The notes beneath the pieces are model-generated. The model was not told the origin of the DNA and did no database searches. It worked only from the letters and a program-made list of their open reading frames with translations. Position numbers and translations under genes: made by a program. Shown here piece by piece: positions 45,439-53,794 of a stretch of 64,000 bases of DNA; within the stretch, counting starts at the first letter, position 1, and each line of letters begins with the position of its first letter. Source of the DNA: Anaerolineales bacterium. Its GTDB lineage: Bacteria; Chloroflexota; Anaerolineae; Anaerolineales; UBA11579. The DNA lies in assembly GCA_025808555.1 (NCBI GenBank), contig CP075526.1, positions 884,712 to 948,711 on the forward strand, in the 5' to 3' direction.

Positions 45439-47082
45439 CTAGGACCAGGTGCTATTGAAGGTCTCGATGGCGCTCTTTAGACGAGCCTTAAGCTCGTCGC
45501 TAAGGGCTTTCTTCTCGCGGATCTCCTTGAGGATGTCAGAGTGCGAGGCATCCAGGAAGCGAATAAGGGAAGCTTCCCACTCGTTCATGCGCTCGATCTC
45601 GATCTTGTCCGCCAGGCCGCTGGTACCAGCAAAGATCACCGCAACTTCGTGCTCCAGTGCCATTGGCATGTATTGAGGCTGCTTGAGAATTTCCTGCAGG
45701 CGCTGGCCGCGGTTCAGTTGAGCCTGAGTGGCCTTGTCCAAGCCGGAACCGAATTGAGCAAAGGCCGCTAATTCGCGGAACGAAGCCATGTCCAGACGTA
45801 GACCACCAGCCACCTGCTTCATGGCTTTGGTTTGGGCGTCACCACCTACGCGCGAGACAGATTGGCCGGCGTTGATGGCCGGGCGGATGCCCGCGTAGAA
45901 CAGGTTGGCTTCCAGATAGATCTGGCCATCGGTGATGGAAATAACGTTGGTGGGCACATAGGCCGAAACGTCACCCAGTAGGGTTTCAATGATCGGCAGC
46001 GCAGTCAGTGAACCGCCGGAATGCTTGAGCTCAACGATCTTGCTGTCCTTGGCGCCCTTCAACGCCTCTTCGGCGTTGTGCTTGGCCAGAGGGCCACTGA
46101 AAGCCTGGCCGTCTTTCTCTTCAGCCACGTCCCCGCTGAAGCTATTGGGCACAACCACGTAGCCATCCGCCAGGCGGGCGGCACGCTCCAGCAAGCGGGA
46201 GTGGAGATAGAAGAGATCACCCGGGTAGGCTTCACGGCCCGGGGGGCGGCGCAACAGCAAGGACACCTGACGGTAAGCCCAAGCATGCTTGGAAAGATCA
46301 TCGTAGACGATGAGCGCATCGCGCCCGGTTTCCATGAATTCTTCACCAATGGCACAACCCGCGTAAGGGGCAATGTACTGCAGCGCGGCCGATTCGTCAG
46401 CCGAGGCCACCACGATCACGGTGTGGTCCATGGCGCCGTGCTCTTCTAAAATGGCAACGGTGCGCGCAATGGCGGCTTTCTTCTGGCCGATGGCCACATA
46501 GATACACAGCAGGTCTTTACCCTTCTGGTTAATGATGGCGTCGATCGCCAAGGCGGTTTTGCCGGTCTGGCGGTCGCCAATGATGAGCTGGCGCTGGCCA
46601 CGGCCAACAGGGGTGAGAGCGTCAATACCCTTGATGCCGGTTTGCACCGGGGTGTCTACGTCTTTGCGGCGAATCACACCCGGAGCAATGCGCTCGATCG
46701 GGCGGTACTGGGTGAAGGCGATGGGGCCTTTGCCGTCGACGGGTTCGCCGAGGGCGTTGACCACACGGCCAACCATGGCATCGCCAACCGGCACAGACGC
46801 AATGCGCCCAGTGGAGCGCACAGTCATGCCTTCGTTAATGCCGGAGAATTCTCCCATGACGATGATGCCGACGTTGTCACGCTCCAGGTTGAAGGCAATA
46901 CCCATTACGCCGTTCTCAAACTGCACCAGCTCCTGGGCTTTCACCTGGGCCAGGCCGGTGGCGCGGGCAATACCGTCACCGGCGGCTGTCACCGTGCCGA
47001 CATCACGCAGCTCAAATTCAGGCTTAAAGGAATCGATCTGCTTTTGCAGGCTGGAAGAAATATCTTTGATCATGTCAGTCAT
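45439..47082 (-). CDS. atpA: F1F0 ATP synthase alpha subunit
   Basis: A 547-residue non-catalytic nucleotide-binding subunit. P-loop [22 protein letters not shown], and [14 protein letters not shown] are diagnostic. It is the first gene of the cluster: upstream lie 164 bases and then a divergent J-domain gene, so no delta or F0 genes precede it. It is somewhat longer than the usual 500-510 residues because of a C-terminal extension. Confidence 0.97.
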   Translation of the reverse strand: MTDMIKDISSSLQKQIDSFKPEFELRDVGTVTAAGDGIARATGLAQVKAQELVQFENGVMGIAFNLERDNVGIIVMGEFSGINEGMTVRSTGRIASVPVGDAMVGRVVNALGEPVDGKGPIAFTQYRPIERIAPGVIRRKDVDTPVQTGIKGIDALTPVGRGQRQLIIGDRQTGKTALAIDAIINQKGKDLLCIYVAIGQKKAAIARTVAILEEHGAMDHTVIVVASADESAALQYIAPYAGCAIGEEFMETGRDALIVYDDLSKHAWAYRQVSLLLRRPPGREAYPGDLFYLHSRLLERAARLADGYVVVPNSFSGDVAEEKDGQAFSGPLAKHNAEEALKGAKDSKIVELKHSGGSLTALPIIETLLGDVSAYVPTNVISITDGQIYLEANLFYAGIRPAINAGQSVSRVGGDAQTKAMKQVAGGLRLDMASFRELAAFAQFGSGLDKATQAQLNRGQRLQEILKQPQYMPMALEHEVAVIFAGTSGLADKIEIERMNEWEASLIRFLDASHSDILKEIREKKALSDELKARLKSAIETFNSTWS

Positions 47083-47246
47083 GGGTCAAATCTCCGCATT
47101 TCGCGAAAGGGATTTAGCCAATTTAGGCATTTGGGTAGATGATAACAGATAGGCTCCAATTAGTCCAGTATTTCACAAACCAATTGCACGGGCGGTTTGG
47201 AGCGCGGCCAGCAGGCTCGTTATAATTTCTGGCACTTTTGCCGAAA

Positions 47247-48083
47247 ATGCCGAAAACGACCAGTAGTCTCATCTCCCCTCTACAGGCTGAGCTTGAGAGC
47301 CTGCGCGCCAAACTGGCGCGGCGCCGTGAGTACATGGACCTGCTCGATGTGGAGCTGACCAACACCCGCAGCGCCCTGCAGGAGTTCACTGACCTGTATA
47401 ACCGCCGCATCGGCCCTCTGGAGGCGCACCAGCAGCGCCTGCAGCGCCAGCTGGAGGAGTTGACCGTCGATCAGGCCCCGCCATCCAACGATTGGCGCGG
47501 CGCCCGCGGGCCGCGCCGCTTTGGCGCCGCGCCGGCGGCGGAGGGCGAAGCCCAGGAGCCGGAGGCTGAGCACCCCTTCAAAAAACGGGCCGCCCCTACC
47601 TCGCAGGATATCAACCACGAGCGCCGCGTGCGCGACCTGTTCCGCCGCCTGGCCAAGCGCTACCACCCTGACCTGGCGCAGGATGATGAGCAGCGCAAAT
47701 GGCACGAAGACATCATGGCCGAGATCAACCAGGCCTACAGCGCCAAGAATTTGCAGGCGCTGGAAACGCTGGATAGGCGCATGGAACTGGAAATGGACAT
47801 CAGCCCCACCCCGGCTGTAGAACTGGCGCGGCTGACGGTGGAGTTGCGCCAGCTTGAGACGCTGATATTTGATATGGAGCAAACCATCCGCGAGCTGGAC
47901 CTTTCACCAGCCATGCAAATGCGCACTGAACTGCGCACGGATCAGGAAGATGGCCGCGACACGTTGGCCGCCCTGGAGCGCGAAATGCGCTCACGCATCG
48001 CTGCGCTGGAAGAACAGGTGCTGGTATTGGGGGGAGAGTTGGCAGAGAAGGAAAACGGCGCCGAAGACGCAAAGGCGAACTAG
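47247..48083 (+). CDS. J-domain protein with flanking coiled coils
   Basis: A 278-residue protein. An N-terminal coiled coil (about residues 12-75) and an Ala/Glu linker lead to a J-like domain (about 115-170) with the HPD triad in LAKRYHPDLAQD, then a C-terminal coiled coil (about 195-275). The HPD motif is what stimulates DnaK, so it may recruit Hsp70 to a scaffold. Start ATG 47247 is preferred over TTG 47238. Its stop overlaps the stop of convergent ruvA in CTAG. Confidence 0.78.
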   Translation: MPKTTSSLISPLQAELESLRAKLARRREYMDLLDVELTNTRSALQEFTDLYNRRIGPLEAHQQRLQRQLEELTVDQAPPSNDWRGARGPRRFGAAPAAEGEAQEPEAEHPFKKRAAPTSQDINHERRVRDLFRRLAKRYHPDLAQDDEQRKWHEDIMAEINQAYSAKNLQALETLDRRMELEMDISPTPAVELARLTVELRQLETLIFDMEQTIRELDLSPAMQMRTELRTDQEDGRDTLAALEREMRSRIAALEEQVLVLGGELAEKENGAEDAKAN

Positions 48084-48664
48084 GCTGGTTTTTTAAAGTA
48101 GCGCAGCGCCAGCTTCAAGCGCTCTTCAATATCAGCGGGGGCGTCTGCTGGCACAGATTGCAAAGCGGCCTGGGCCTCGACCACGCTATATCCCAATGCC
48201 AACAACGCATCCAACAGATCGCCATCCGCGGGCTGTGCCATTGGCACGGGCGCATCGCCCTCCATGGGCAGAATGCGGTCAGCCAAATGCAGCACGATCT
48301 TCTGAGCGGTCTTACTGCCCACACCGGGCACCTTGCCCAGCACCGCGCTCTGCCCGCCCAGCACGGCGGCGCGCAGGCTGGTGACGCTGAGGGCGGTGAG
48401 GATCGCCAGGGCCAACTTGGGGCCAACCCGCTCCACGCCGATCAGCATCCTGAAGGTGTCACGCGCTTCAGGGGATGGGAAGCCGTACAGGCTCAGCTCG
48501 TTCTCGCGCACCACCAGATAGGTGTGCAGGCTGAGGCTCTGGCCAATTTGGGCTTCGCTCAGCACGCCGCGCGGCACGCTGACCTTGAAGCCCACGCCGG
48601 ACAGCTCCAGCGTCATACTGCTTTCACCGATATGGGCCACCCGCCCGCTGAGCGAAGAGATCAT
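48080..48664 (-). CDS. ruvA: Holliday junction branch-migration protein RuvA
   Basis: A 194-residue tetramer-forming protein that binds four-way junctions and loads RuvB. N-terminal OB domain MISSLSGRVAHIGE, helix-hairpin-helix motifs (LIGVERVGPKLALAIL, VPGVGSKTAQKIVLHL), and a C-terminal RuvB-binding domain. Last gene of a yebC-ruvC-transporter-ruvA operon; ruvB is not in the window. Confidence 0.95.
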   Translation of the reverse strand: MISSLSGRVAHIGESSMTLELSGVGFKVSVPRGVLSEAQIGQSLSLHTYLVVRENELSLYGFPSPEARDTFRMLIGVERVGPKLALAILTALSVTSLRAAVLGGQSAVLGKVPGVGSKTAQKIVLHLADRILPMEGDAPVPMAQPADGDLLDALLALGYSVVEAQAALQSVPADAPADIEERLKLALRYFKKPA

Positions 48665-48666
48665 GG

Positions 48667-49926
48667 CTAGATCAGGAAGGCCGAGCCGATGCCAACCACC
48701 ACCACCAGCAGCATGCCCGGCCAGATGGCACGGCGCAGGCCTGGGGAAGCCGAGGTGAGCACAATACCGCCCTTGAAGAGTGTGTTGGTCATCGTAGCAA
48801 TGACGATGCCCAGCGCGGCCGTGTTGAGGCTCAGGCCACCGCTGTAGCTGAGCTCAGCCAGACTAAGCGTGATGGCATTCGAGTCTGAGAAGCCAGCGAC
48901 GAAACTGGAGAGCAAGACGCCCTGCTCTCCAAGGTAGAGCTGTGCAGCACGGTTGATGAGTAACACAAACGCATACAACAAGCCAAAGCGCAGCGCAGAC
49001 ATCAGGTCAAACGGGTTGCTGAACTCCACCTGGCTGTTGGCCGGGCTGCGCTTCGCGACATATAGATAGAAGGCATAGCCCAGACCCGCCAGAGCGGCCA
49101 GCGCAAGCGGCTTCCACACCACCTCGACCAAGGCCATATTGACGATGGCGATCTGCACGATCACGCGCACGAACATGACCGACCATGCCAGCAGCACGCC
49201 AAAACCCAGCATGCGCACCAAACGGGCCTGCTTTTTGCTGCGGGCCGAGAAGCTGAGCGTGACCGCGGTGCTGGATACCAGGCCGCCCAGCAGGCCGGAC
49301 AGGCCGAGCCCTTGCTCGCTGCCCAGCACCTTGATGAGCACATAGGCCAGGAAGCTGATGCCGGAGATGAGCACCACCATCAGCCAGATCTTGAAAGGAT
49401 TGAGTACATCGAACGGCGCGGGCAGCAGGGCCTGATTTGGCAGCACCGGCAGCACCACCGCAGTAATGACGAGGAATTGCAGCGCGGCCTGAATGTCCTC
49501 GCGCGTCAGCGCCGTGACCAGCCGGTCCGTCTCCAGCTTGATGGAAAGGATCAGCGTAGTGGCTACGCCCAGCGCAACCGCCAACCCTACATAATCCCAA
49601 TAGCACAGGCCGCCCAGCAGCACGGTAATGAGCACGGCCGCTTCGGTGGTCATGCCCACATGCTGGTCGCTGGCCTTGAAGTAATAGCCCACCACCTGCA
49701 TCAACCCCACTGCCAGCAGCAGGCCAAAGAAGATGAGCGGCTGGTGGTAACGCTCAGACGCCATGGCGGCCAGGCTGCCCGCCAGGGCGAAGAGGGCGAA
49801 GGTGCGCTCGCCAGCGGGGATGTTCTTGCCGCGCCCGCCATGCGAGAATTCGCGCTGCAGGCCGATGGAGAAGCCGATGACGAGCGCGGCGCCAAAGCGC
49901 AGGAACAGATCCCATTCGCTGATCAT
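48667..49926 (-). CDS. MgtC/SapB plus DUF4010 membrane protein
   Basis: A 419-residue protein with about 11 helices. Residues 1-140 match the MgtC/SapB family (FGAALVIGFSIGLQREFSH, GERTFALFALAGSL, TTEAAVLITVLLGG). The rest matches DUF4010 (LGLSGLLGGLVSSTAVTLSFSARS, SFVAGFSDSNAITLSLAEL). Related proteins are poorly characterised and implicated in Mg2+ homeostasis or transport. It overlaps ruvC by ATGA and sits 2 bases before ruvA, an odd place for a membrane protein. Confidence 0.88.
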   Translation of the reverse strand: MISEWDLFLRFGAALVIGFSIGLQREFSHGGRGKNIPAGERTFALFALAGSLAAMASERYHQPLIFFGLLLAVGLMQVVGYYFKASDQHVGMTTEAAVLITVLLGGLCYWDYVGLAVALGVATTLILSIKLETDRLVTALTREDIQAALQFLVITAVVLPVLPNQALLPAPFDVLNPFKIWLMVVLISGISFLAYVLIKVLGSEQGLGLSGLLGGLVSSTAVTLSFSARSKKQARLVRMLGFGVLLAWSVMFVRVIVQIAIVNMALVEVVWKPLALAALAGLGYAFYLYVAKRSPANSQVEFSNPFDLMSALRFGLLYAFVLLINRAAQLYLGEQGVLLSSFVAGFSDSNAITLSLAELSYSGGLSLNTAALGIVIATMTNTLFKGGIVLTSASPGLRRAIWPGMLLVVVVGIGSAFLI

Positions 49927-50423
49927 TGTGCACGCTCCATGGCCGCCACTGTGCGGCGGGTGTTGAGATGGCAGATGGCGATCGCCAACGCGTCGGCGGC
50001 GTCATCCGGCTTGGGCATTTCAGACAGACCGAGTAGAGTTTTGACCATACTTTGCATTTGGTGTTTATCCGCCGCGCCGTAACCGCTGACGGCCTGCTTG
50101 ACCTGATTGGGCGTGTAATCCGCCACGGCCAGCCCGGCCTGCTGCAGCGCCAGCAGCACCACGCCGCGCGCCTGGCCCACGCTCATGGCCGTGCGCACGT
50201 TGCGCTGAAAGAAGAGCGATTCGACCGCGGCGCTGGCCGGCCGGTGGGTCTCCAGGATGGTGACCAGTCCTGCGTGGATCTGCGCCAGGCGTTCGCTCAG
50301 TTCCATTTTGGCCGGGGTGAGGATGACGCCCCAATCCACGCATTCCAAATTGCCAGACGGCGTCTGGCGTACGAGTCCGTAGCCGGTAATGGCCGTGCCG
50401 GGGTCGATTCCGATGGCCAACAT
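49923..50423 (-). CDS. ruvC: Holliday junction resolvase RuvC
   Basis: A 166-residue endonuclease that cuts four-way junctions. Catalytic acids lie in LAIGIDPGTAITGYG, AVESLFFQRN and the C-terminal DDAADALAIAICH. Length is typical. It follows yebC by 5 bases, the usual genomic pairing. Confidence 0.95.
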   Translation of the reverse strand: MLAIGIDPGTAITGYGLVRQTPSGNLECVDWGVILTPAKMELSERLAQIHAGLVTILETHRPASAAVESLFFQRNVRTAMSVGQARGVVLLALQQAGLAVADYTPNQVKQAVSGYGAADKHQMQSMVKTLLGLSEMPKPDDAADALAIAICHLNTRRTVAAMERAQ

Positions 50424-50428
50424 AGACG

Positions 50429-51175
50429 TTAGAGCTGGGCCAAGGCTTCGTCGCTGATCTTCAGGTTGCTTGCGGTAGCCTGAACGTCGTCGATCTCTTC
50501 CAGGTTTTCAATGAAGCGCAGCACTTGCAGACTCTCGCTGGCGGTGAGCTCCAGCTCCTGTTTGGCTTGCATGCGCAGACCGGCATCATCGATGGCAATG
50601 TTGGCCTGGCGCAGCGCATCGCCGATGCGCTTGAACGCGTCGACCGGGCCGGTCACTTCCACCTGGCCGTCTTCGTACCAGATGTCATCGGCGCCGGCTT
50701 CCACGACCAGTTCGAACAGCTCTTCTTCGCTCTTGCCTTGAGCGGCAAAGGCAAAGAAAGCCACGCGGTCAAACTGCCAGTTCACCGATCCGGTTTCGCC
50801 CAAAGTGCCGCCGTTGCGGCTGAAGGCATGGCGCAGCTCGGAGACGGTGCGGTTGCGATTGTCGGTGACGGCTTCCACGATGACGGCCACGCCGTTGGGG
50901 CCGAAACCTTCATAGGTCACCTGCTCCAGGGTGGCGCCGTCCTTGTCCTCGCCCGTGCCGCGCTTGATGGCGCGGTCGATATTGTCGCTGGGCATGTTCT
51001 CGCCCTTGGCTTTATCGATCGCCAGGCGCAAGGTGAAGTTGGTTTCGGGGCTGCCGCCGCCCTCGCGGGCAGCGATCGTGATCTCGCGCGCCAGGCGGGT
51101 GAAGACGGCGCCGCGCTTGGCGTCGGTTACGGCTTTCTTGCGTTTAATGGTGGACCATTTACTATGACCGGACAT
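50429..51175 (-). CDS. YebC/PmpR family protein
   Basis: A 248-residue protein with the family start MSGHSKWSTIKRKK and the conserved DNIDRAIKRGTGE and YEGFGPNGVAVIVE. YebC proteins are described as transcriptional regulators and, more recently, as factors that help ribosomes through difficult motifs. First gene of the ruv operon; TATAAT at 51193-51198, with a weak GAGGT before ATG 51175. Confidence 0.94.
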   Translation of the reverse strand: MSGHSKWSTIKRKKAVTDAKRGAVFTRLAREITIAAREGGGSPETNFTLRLAIDKAKGENMPSDNIDRAIKRGTGEDKDGATLEQVTYEGFGPNGVAVIVEAVTDNRNRTVSELRHAFSRNGGTLGETGSVNWQFDRVAFFAFAAQGKSEEELFELVVEAGADDIWYEDGQVEVTGPVDAFKRIGDALRQANIAIDDAGLRMQAKQELELTASESLQVLRFIENLEEIDDVQATASNLKISDEALAQL

Positions 51176-51192
51176 ACGTACCTCTACAAAAA

Positions 51193-51198
51193 ATTATA
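51193..51198 (-). promoter_or_regulatory. -10 box (TATAAT) for the yebC-ruv operon
   Basis: Perfect minus-strand TATAAT 17 bases before ATG 51175, giving a short leader that includes GAGGT. Confidence 0.5.
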
Positions 51199-51275
51199 CG
51201 CAAATTAAGGGAGCAAGTGACGAGTAATCAGACAAGAGTATGAAAGCATCACTTCCTCTGCTCCTTTCTCTACCT

Positions 51276-51281
51276 TATACT
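51276..51281 (+). promoter_or_regulatory. -10 box (TATACT) for the histidine kinase gene
   Basis: TATACT ends 6 bases before GTG 51288. It would lie inside the coding region if translation began at ATG 51240, so it argues for the GTG. Confidence 0.5.
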
Positions 51282-51287
51282 CGCAGT

Positions 51288-52529
51288 GTGGCTAAAACAT
51301 CCGAACTGATGGACGCCCACGCGTTGCGCACCCGGCTGGAGCGCGTGCAGCGCGTGCTGGAGGCCAACCGCTCGCTCAGCGCCACGCTGCAGCCGGAGGA
51401 ACTGGTGCGCGCCATCGTGCGCGCCGCGGCCGAGCTGACCCACAGCGAGCAAGGCGCCCTGGCCCGCTACGACCCCCAGAGTGAGGCGCTGCGCCTGGTG
51501 TTTGCGCCCTGGCTGCCGAATGAGCGCCGCGAAGCGATCTCATTGCCGCTCGAGAACAATCCTATAGGCCAGGCCTACCGGGGCCTGTGGCCAGTACTGC
51601 TGAGCGAAGCGCACGAAGCCCAGCCAGAGCTGGAGGCACGCAGCCTGCTGGCCGTGCCGATGGTGGCCGACGGGATCGCCATCGGTGTACTGTGCGCGGT
51701 GAACAAGCGCGATGGGGAATACGACAAAGAAGACGTGCTGGTGATGGAAAGCCTGGCAGCCCAGGCCGCGATTGCCCTGGAAAATGCCGAGATGCTACAC
51801 CAGGCCCGCCAAAGCTACACAACCATGGCCGAGCTGGACAAGCTGCGCAATGACTTCATCGCCATCACCTCGCACGAGTTGCGCATTCCGTTGGGCCTGG
51901 TTCTTGGTCATGCCAGCTATTTAAAAGAAATCCTGGACGGCGAAGCCAGGCAACAGAGCGAAACCATCGAGAAAGCCGCCCTGCGTCTGAAACAGATCGT
52001 CGAAGATCTCTCCAAGATCGAGCTGGCACAGAGCGGCACCGCCGTGCTGCGCACACAAAGCTTTGACGTAGCCGCTCAGATGCAAACCTTGCTTCAGGCG
52101 CACGAGGCCCGCGCCAACGAAGCTGGCATCGTACTCAGCAGCCAGATCCCGGCGGATTCCATATACATCACCGCGGATGCCAACAAACTCTTCGTGGCGG
52201 TGGACCATTTGCTCAAGAACGCGATCAGCTTCACCAACCCGGGCGGCATGGTGCAAGTAAGCCTGGCCGAGCATCCGGACGCCGTCGAGATCCAGGTGGC
52301 GGACAGCGGGGTAGGCATCCCGGCTCAGGATCTGCCACGCATCTTCGATCGCTTCTTTCAGGTCGAAGACCATATGACCCGCCGACACGGCGGCATGGGG
52401 CTGGGTCTCACCATCACGCGCACGCTCGTCGAACTGCAGGGTGGCTCGGTGAGCGCCGAGAGCGTTGAAGGCAAAGGCAGCCGCTTCACCATCCGCCTGC
52501 CCCGGCAGGCCTGGGCAGAGCAAGACTAA
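51288..52529 (+). CDS. GAF-domain sensor histidine kinase
   Basis: A 413-residue cytoplasmic kinase with no membrane helix. A short coiled coil precedes a GAF domain (about residues 30-180: LVRAIVRAAAELTHSEQG, SLLAVPMVADGIAIGVL). A HisKA domain with phospho-His in FIAITSHELRIPLG follows, then a HATPase domain (N box LLKNAISFT, DSGVGIP, GMGLGLTITR). The GAF ligand is unknown. Start GTG 51288 fits the leaderless pattern; an ATG at 51240 would add 16 residues. The cognate regulator is not adjacent. Confidence 0.88.
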   Translation: MAKTSELMDAHALRTRLERVQRVLEANRSLSATLQPEELVRAIVRAAAELTHSEQGALARYDPQSEALRLVFAPWLPNERREAISLPLENNPIGQAYRGLWPVLLSEAHEAQPELEARSLLAVPMVADGIAIGVLCAVNKRDGEYDKEDVLVMESLAAQAAIALENAEMLHQARQSYTTMAELDKLRNDFIAITSHELRIPLGLVLGHASYLKEILDGEARQQSETIEKAALRLKQIVEDLSKIELAQSGTAVLRTQSFDVAAQMQTLLQAHEARANEAGIVLSSQIPADSIYITADANKLFVAVDHLLKNAISFTNPGGMVQVSLAEHPDAVEIQVADSGVGIPAQDLPRIFDRFFQVEDHMTRRHGGMGLGLTITRTLVELQGGSVSAESVEGKGSRFTIRLPRQAWAEQD

Positions 52530-52555
52530 ACGCGGATATAATCACGGCTCATTTT

Positions 52556-52600
52556 GCGAATGGCTGCGCCATTCGCGTTGGAGTTTGCTGCGCAAACTCC
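52556..52600. repeat. two-hairpin element, copy 2
   Basis: GCGAATGGC / GCCATTCGC (52556-52576), then GGAGTTTGC / GCAAACTCC (52580-52600). Similar in layout and in its second hairpin to 27116-27159. Confidence 0.55.
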
Positions 52601-52680
52601 ATAGATGAAGTTACAATTCTTGTTCATTCGGGGCGTTGTGGCAAAAGGCTAAAGCCTTTTGCCGCGTGCTCGAGAGTTCT

Positions 52681-52755
52681 CGGGGCGTGGCGCAGCCCGG
52701 CTAGCGCGCACCGTTCGGGACGGTGAGGTCGAAGGTTCAAATCCTTTCGCCCCGA
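52681..52755 (+). tRNA. tRNA-Pro (anticodon CGG)
   Basis: Folds fully by eye: acceptor CGGGGCG / CGCCCCG, D-stem GCGC / GCGC, anticodon stem CACCG / CGGTG around loop TTCGGGA (anticodon CGG), T-arm GAAGG-TTCAAAT-CCTTT with one G-U pair, discriminator A. CCA is not encoded. Reads CCG codons. Confidence 0.95.
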
Positions 52756-52762
52756 CTGACAG

Positions 52763-52786
52763 AAAGCCTGGTCTTTGCCAGGCTTT
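52763..52786 (+). terminator. intrinsic terminator after tRNA-Pro
   Basis: AAAGCCTGG / CCAGGCTTT with a 6-base loop followed by TT, 8 bases after the tRNA. Confidence 0.8.
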
Positions 52787-52837
52787 TTGATTCCTAGACG
52801 TGCAGCCTTCATCCCTTTGGTTTATTCTTAGCCCCGC

Positions 52838-53794
52838 ATGTCAGCCTTGCAACGCATCAATGCCTACCTTGACCGCATCTGGCCGCCGGATGCAGCCAAC
52901 CGCATCCGGTTGGACCTAGTGGCGTTGGCCCTGGCCGGCGGTTTGATATTGGGCTGGCTGCTACGTGACGCACCTCTACTAGGCTACGACTGGCTCACCA
53001 TGTTCCATGCCAACACCGCCACAGACGTCTACTACCCACCCTGGACATCGATCGTGCTGTGGCCGCTGGCCGAGCTGCCCTGGCGGTTGGGGCTGGCGTT
53101 CATCAATGGCATCACCATTGCTGCGGTAGCGGTTTGCACGTACCACCAAGGCGTTCTGGGTCAGAATCGCTGGCGTATTCCAGCCACGCTGCTGGCCGTA
53201 CTTACATTTCAAGTAGCCATGGTGTTGTGGCTCGGCCATATTGATGGTCTGGCGCTGTTAGCCATCCTTGGCCTGCCGTGGTTGGCGCCGGTAGTGCTTA
53301 TGAAAGCCACCTTTGTCGGCTTCGCAATCTTTGCGCGCAAAAGCTGGTTCATCGCCGCGCTGGCCTTTGGCCTACTCAGTCTGCTGGTTTGGCCCGGCTG
53401 GCCAGGCAGCCTGGTTGGCACGCTGGGCTTTCGCAATACGCACCCTTCGGCGGCGGGTTGGGCAGTGACCGGCTGGCTGCCCGCCGGGTTCGGCGTGCTG
53501 ATGCTGACGTTCAGCAAGCGCACAGACTGGCTACAGCTGATGGCCGCCGGTTCGCTGCTATACCCGTTCCTGTTGCCGTATCATTCGCTGGTGCTGCTGC
53601 CCGCCTTTGGCGCCTTGCGCGGTTTGCGCCTGCTGACGGCCTGGTTAGCCGCCTGGCTTATGCTCATCCCCGTCGCACTCAATGAACATTACTGGCTGTA
53701 CTTGGTGATGCCAGCGCTGTTGTGGTTCTGGCGCTACCGCCAGAACGGCCCACAGCATACCTGGCTGGCCCAGCTTCAAGGCAGGCGCGCATGA
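52838..53794 (+). CDS. polytopic membrane protein, GT87-like hypothetical
   Basis: A 318-residue, Trp- and Leu-rich protein with about eight membrane helices. LLGYDWLTMFHANTATDVYYPPWTSIVLWPL resembles in layout the first loop of GT-C (GT87-like) transferases, though shorter than usual. A TATTCT box ends 9 bases before ATG 52838. It ends in ATGA with the next membrane protein, so the two are made together. Confidence 0.72.
   Translation: MSALQRINAYLDRIWPPDAANRIRLDLVALALAGGLILGWLLRDAPLLGYDWLTMFHANTATDVYYPPWTSIVLWPLAELPWRLGLAFINGITIAAVAVCTYHQGVLGQNRWRIPATLLAVLTFQVAMVLWLGHIDGLALLAILGLPWLAPVVLMKATFVGFAIFARKSWFIAALAFGLLSLLVWPGWPGSLVGTLGFRNTHPSAAGWAVTGWLPAGFGVLMLTFSKRTDWLQLMAAGSLLYPFLLPYHSLVLLPAFGALRGLRLLTAWLAAWLMLIPVALNEHYWLYLVMPALLWFWRYRQNGPQHTWLAQLQGRRA

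Larger units (their letters stand above)
52530..52837. other. 308-base region with stem-loops and tRNA-Pro
   Basis: Holds a TATAAT at 52537-52542, a two-hairpin repeat (52556-52600), a third hairpin GGCAAAAGGC / GCCTTTTGCC (52640-52663), the tRNA, and its terminator. No protein gene is visible. Confidence 0.7.
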
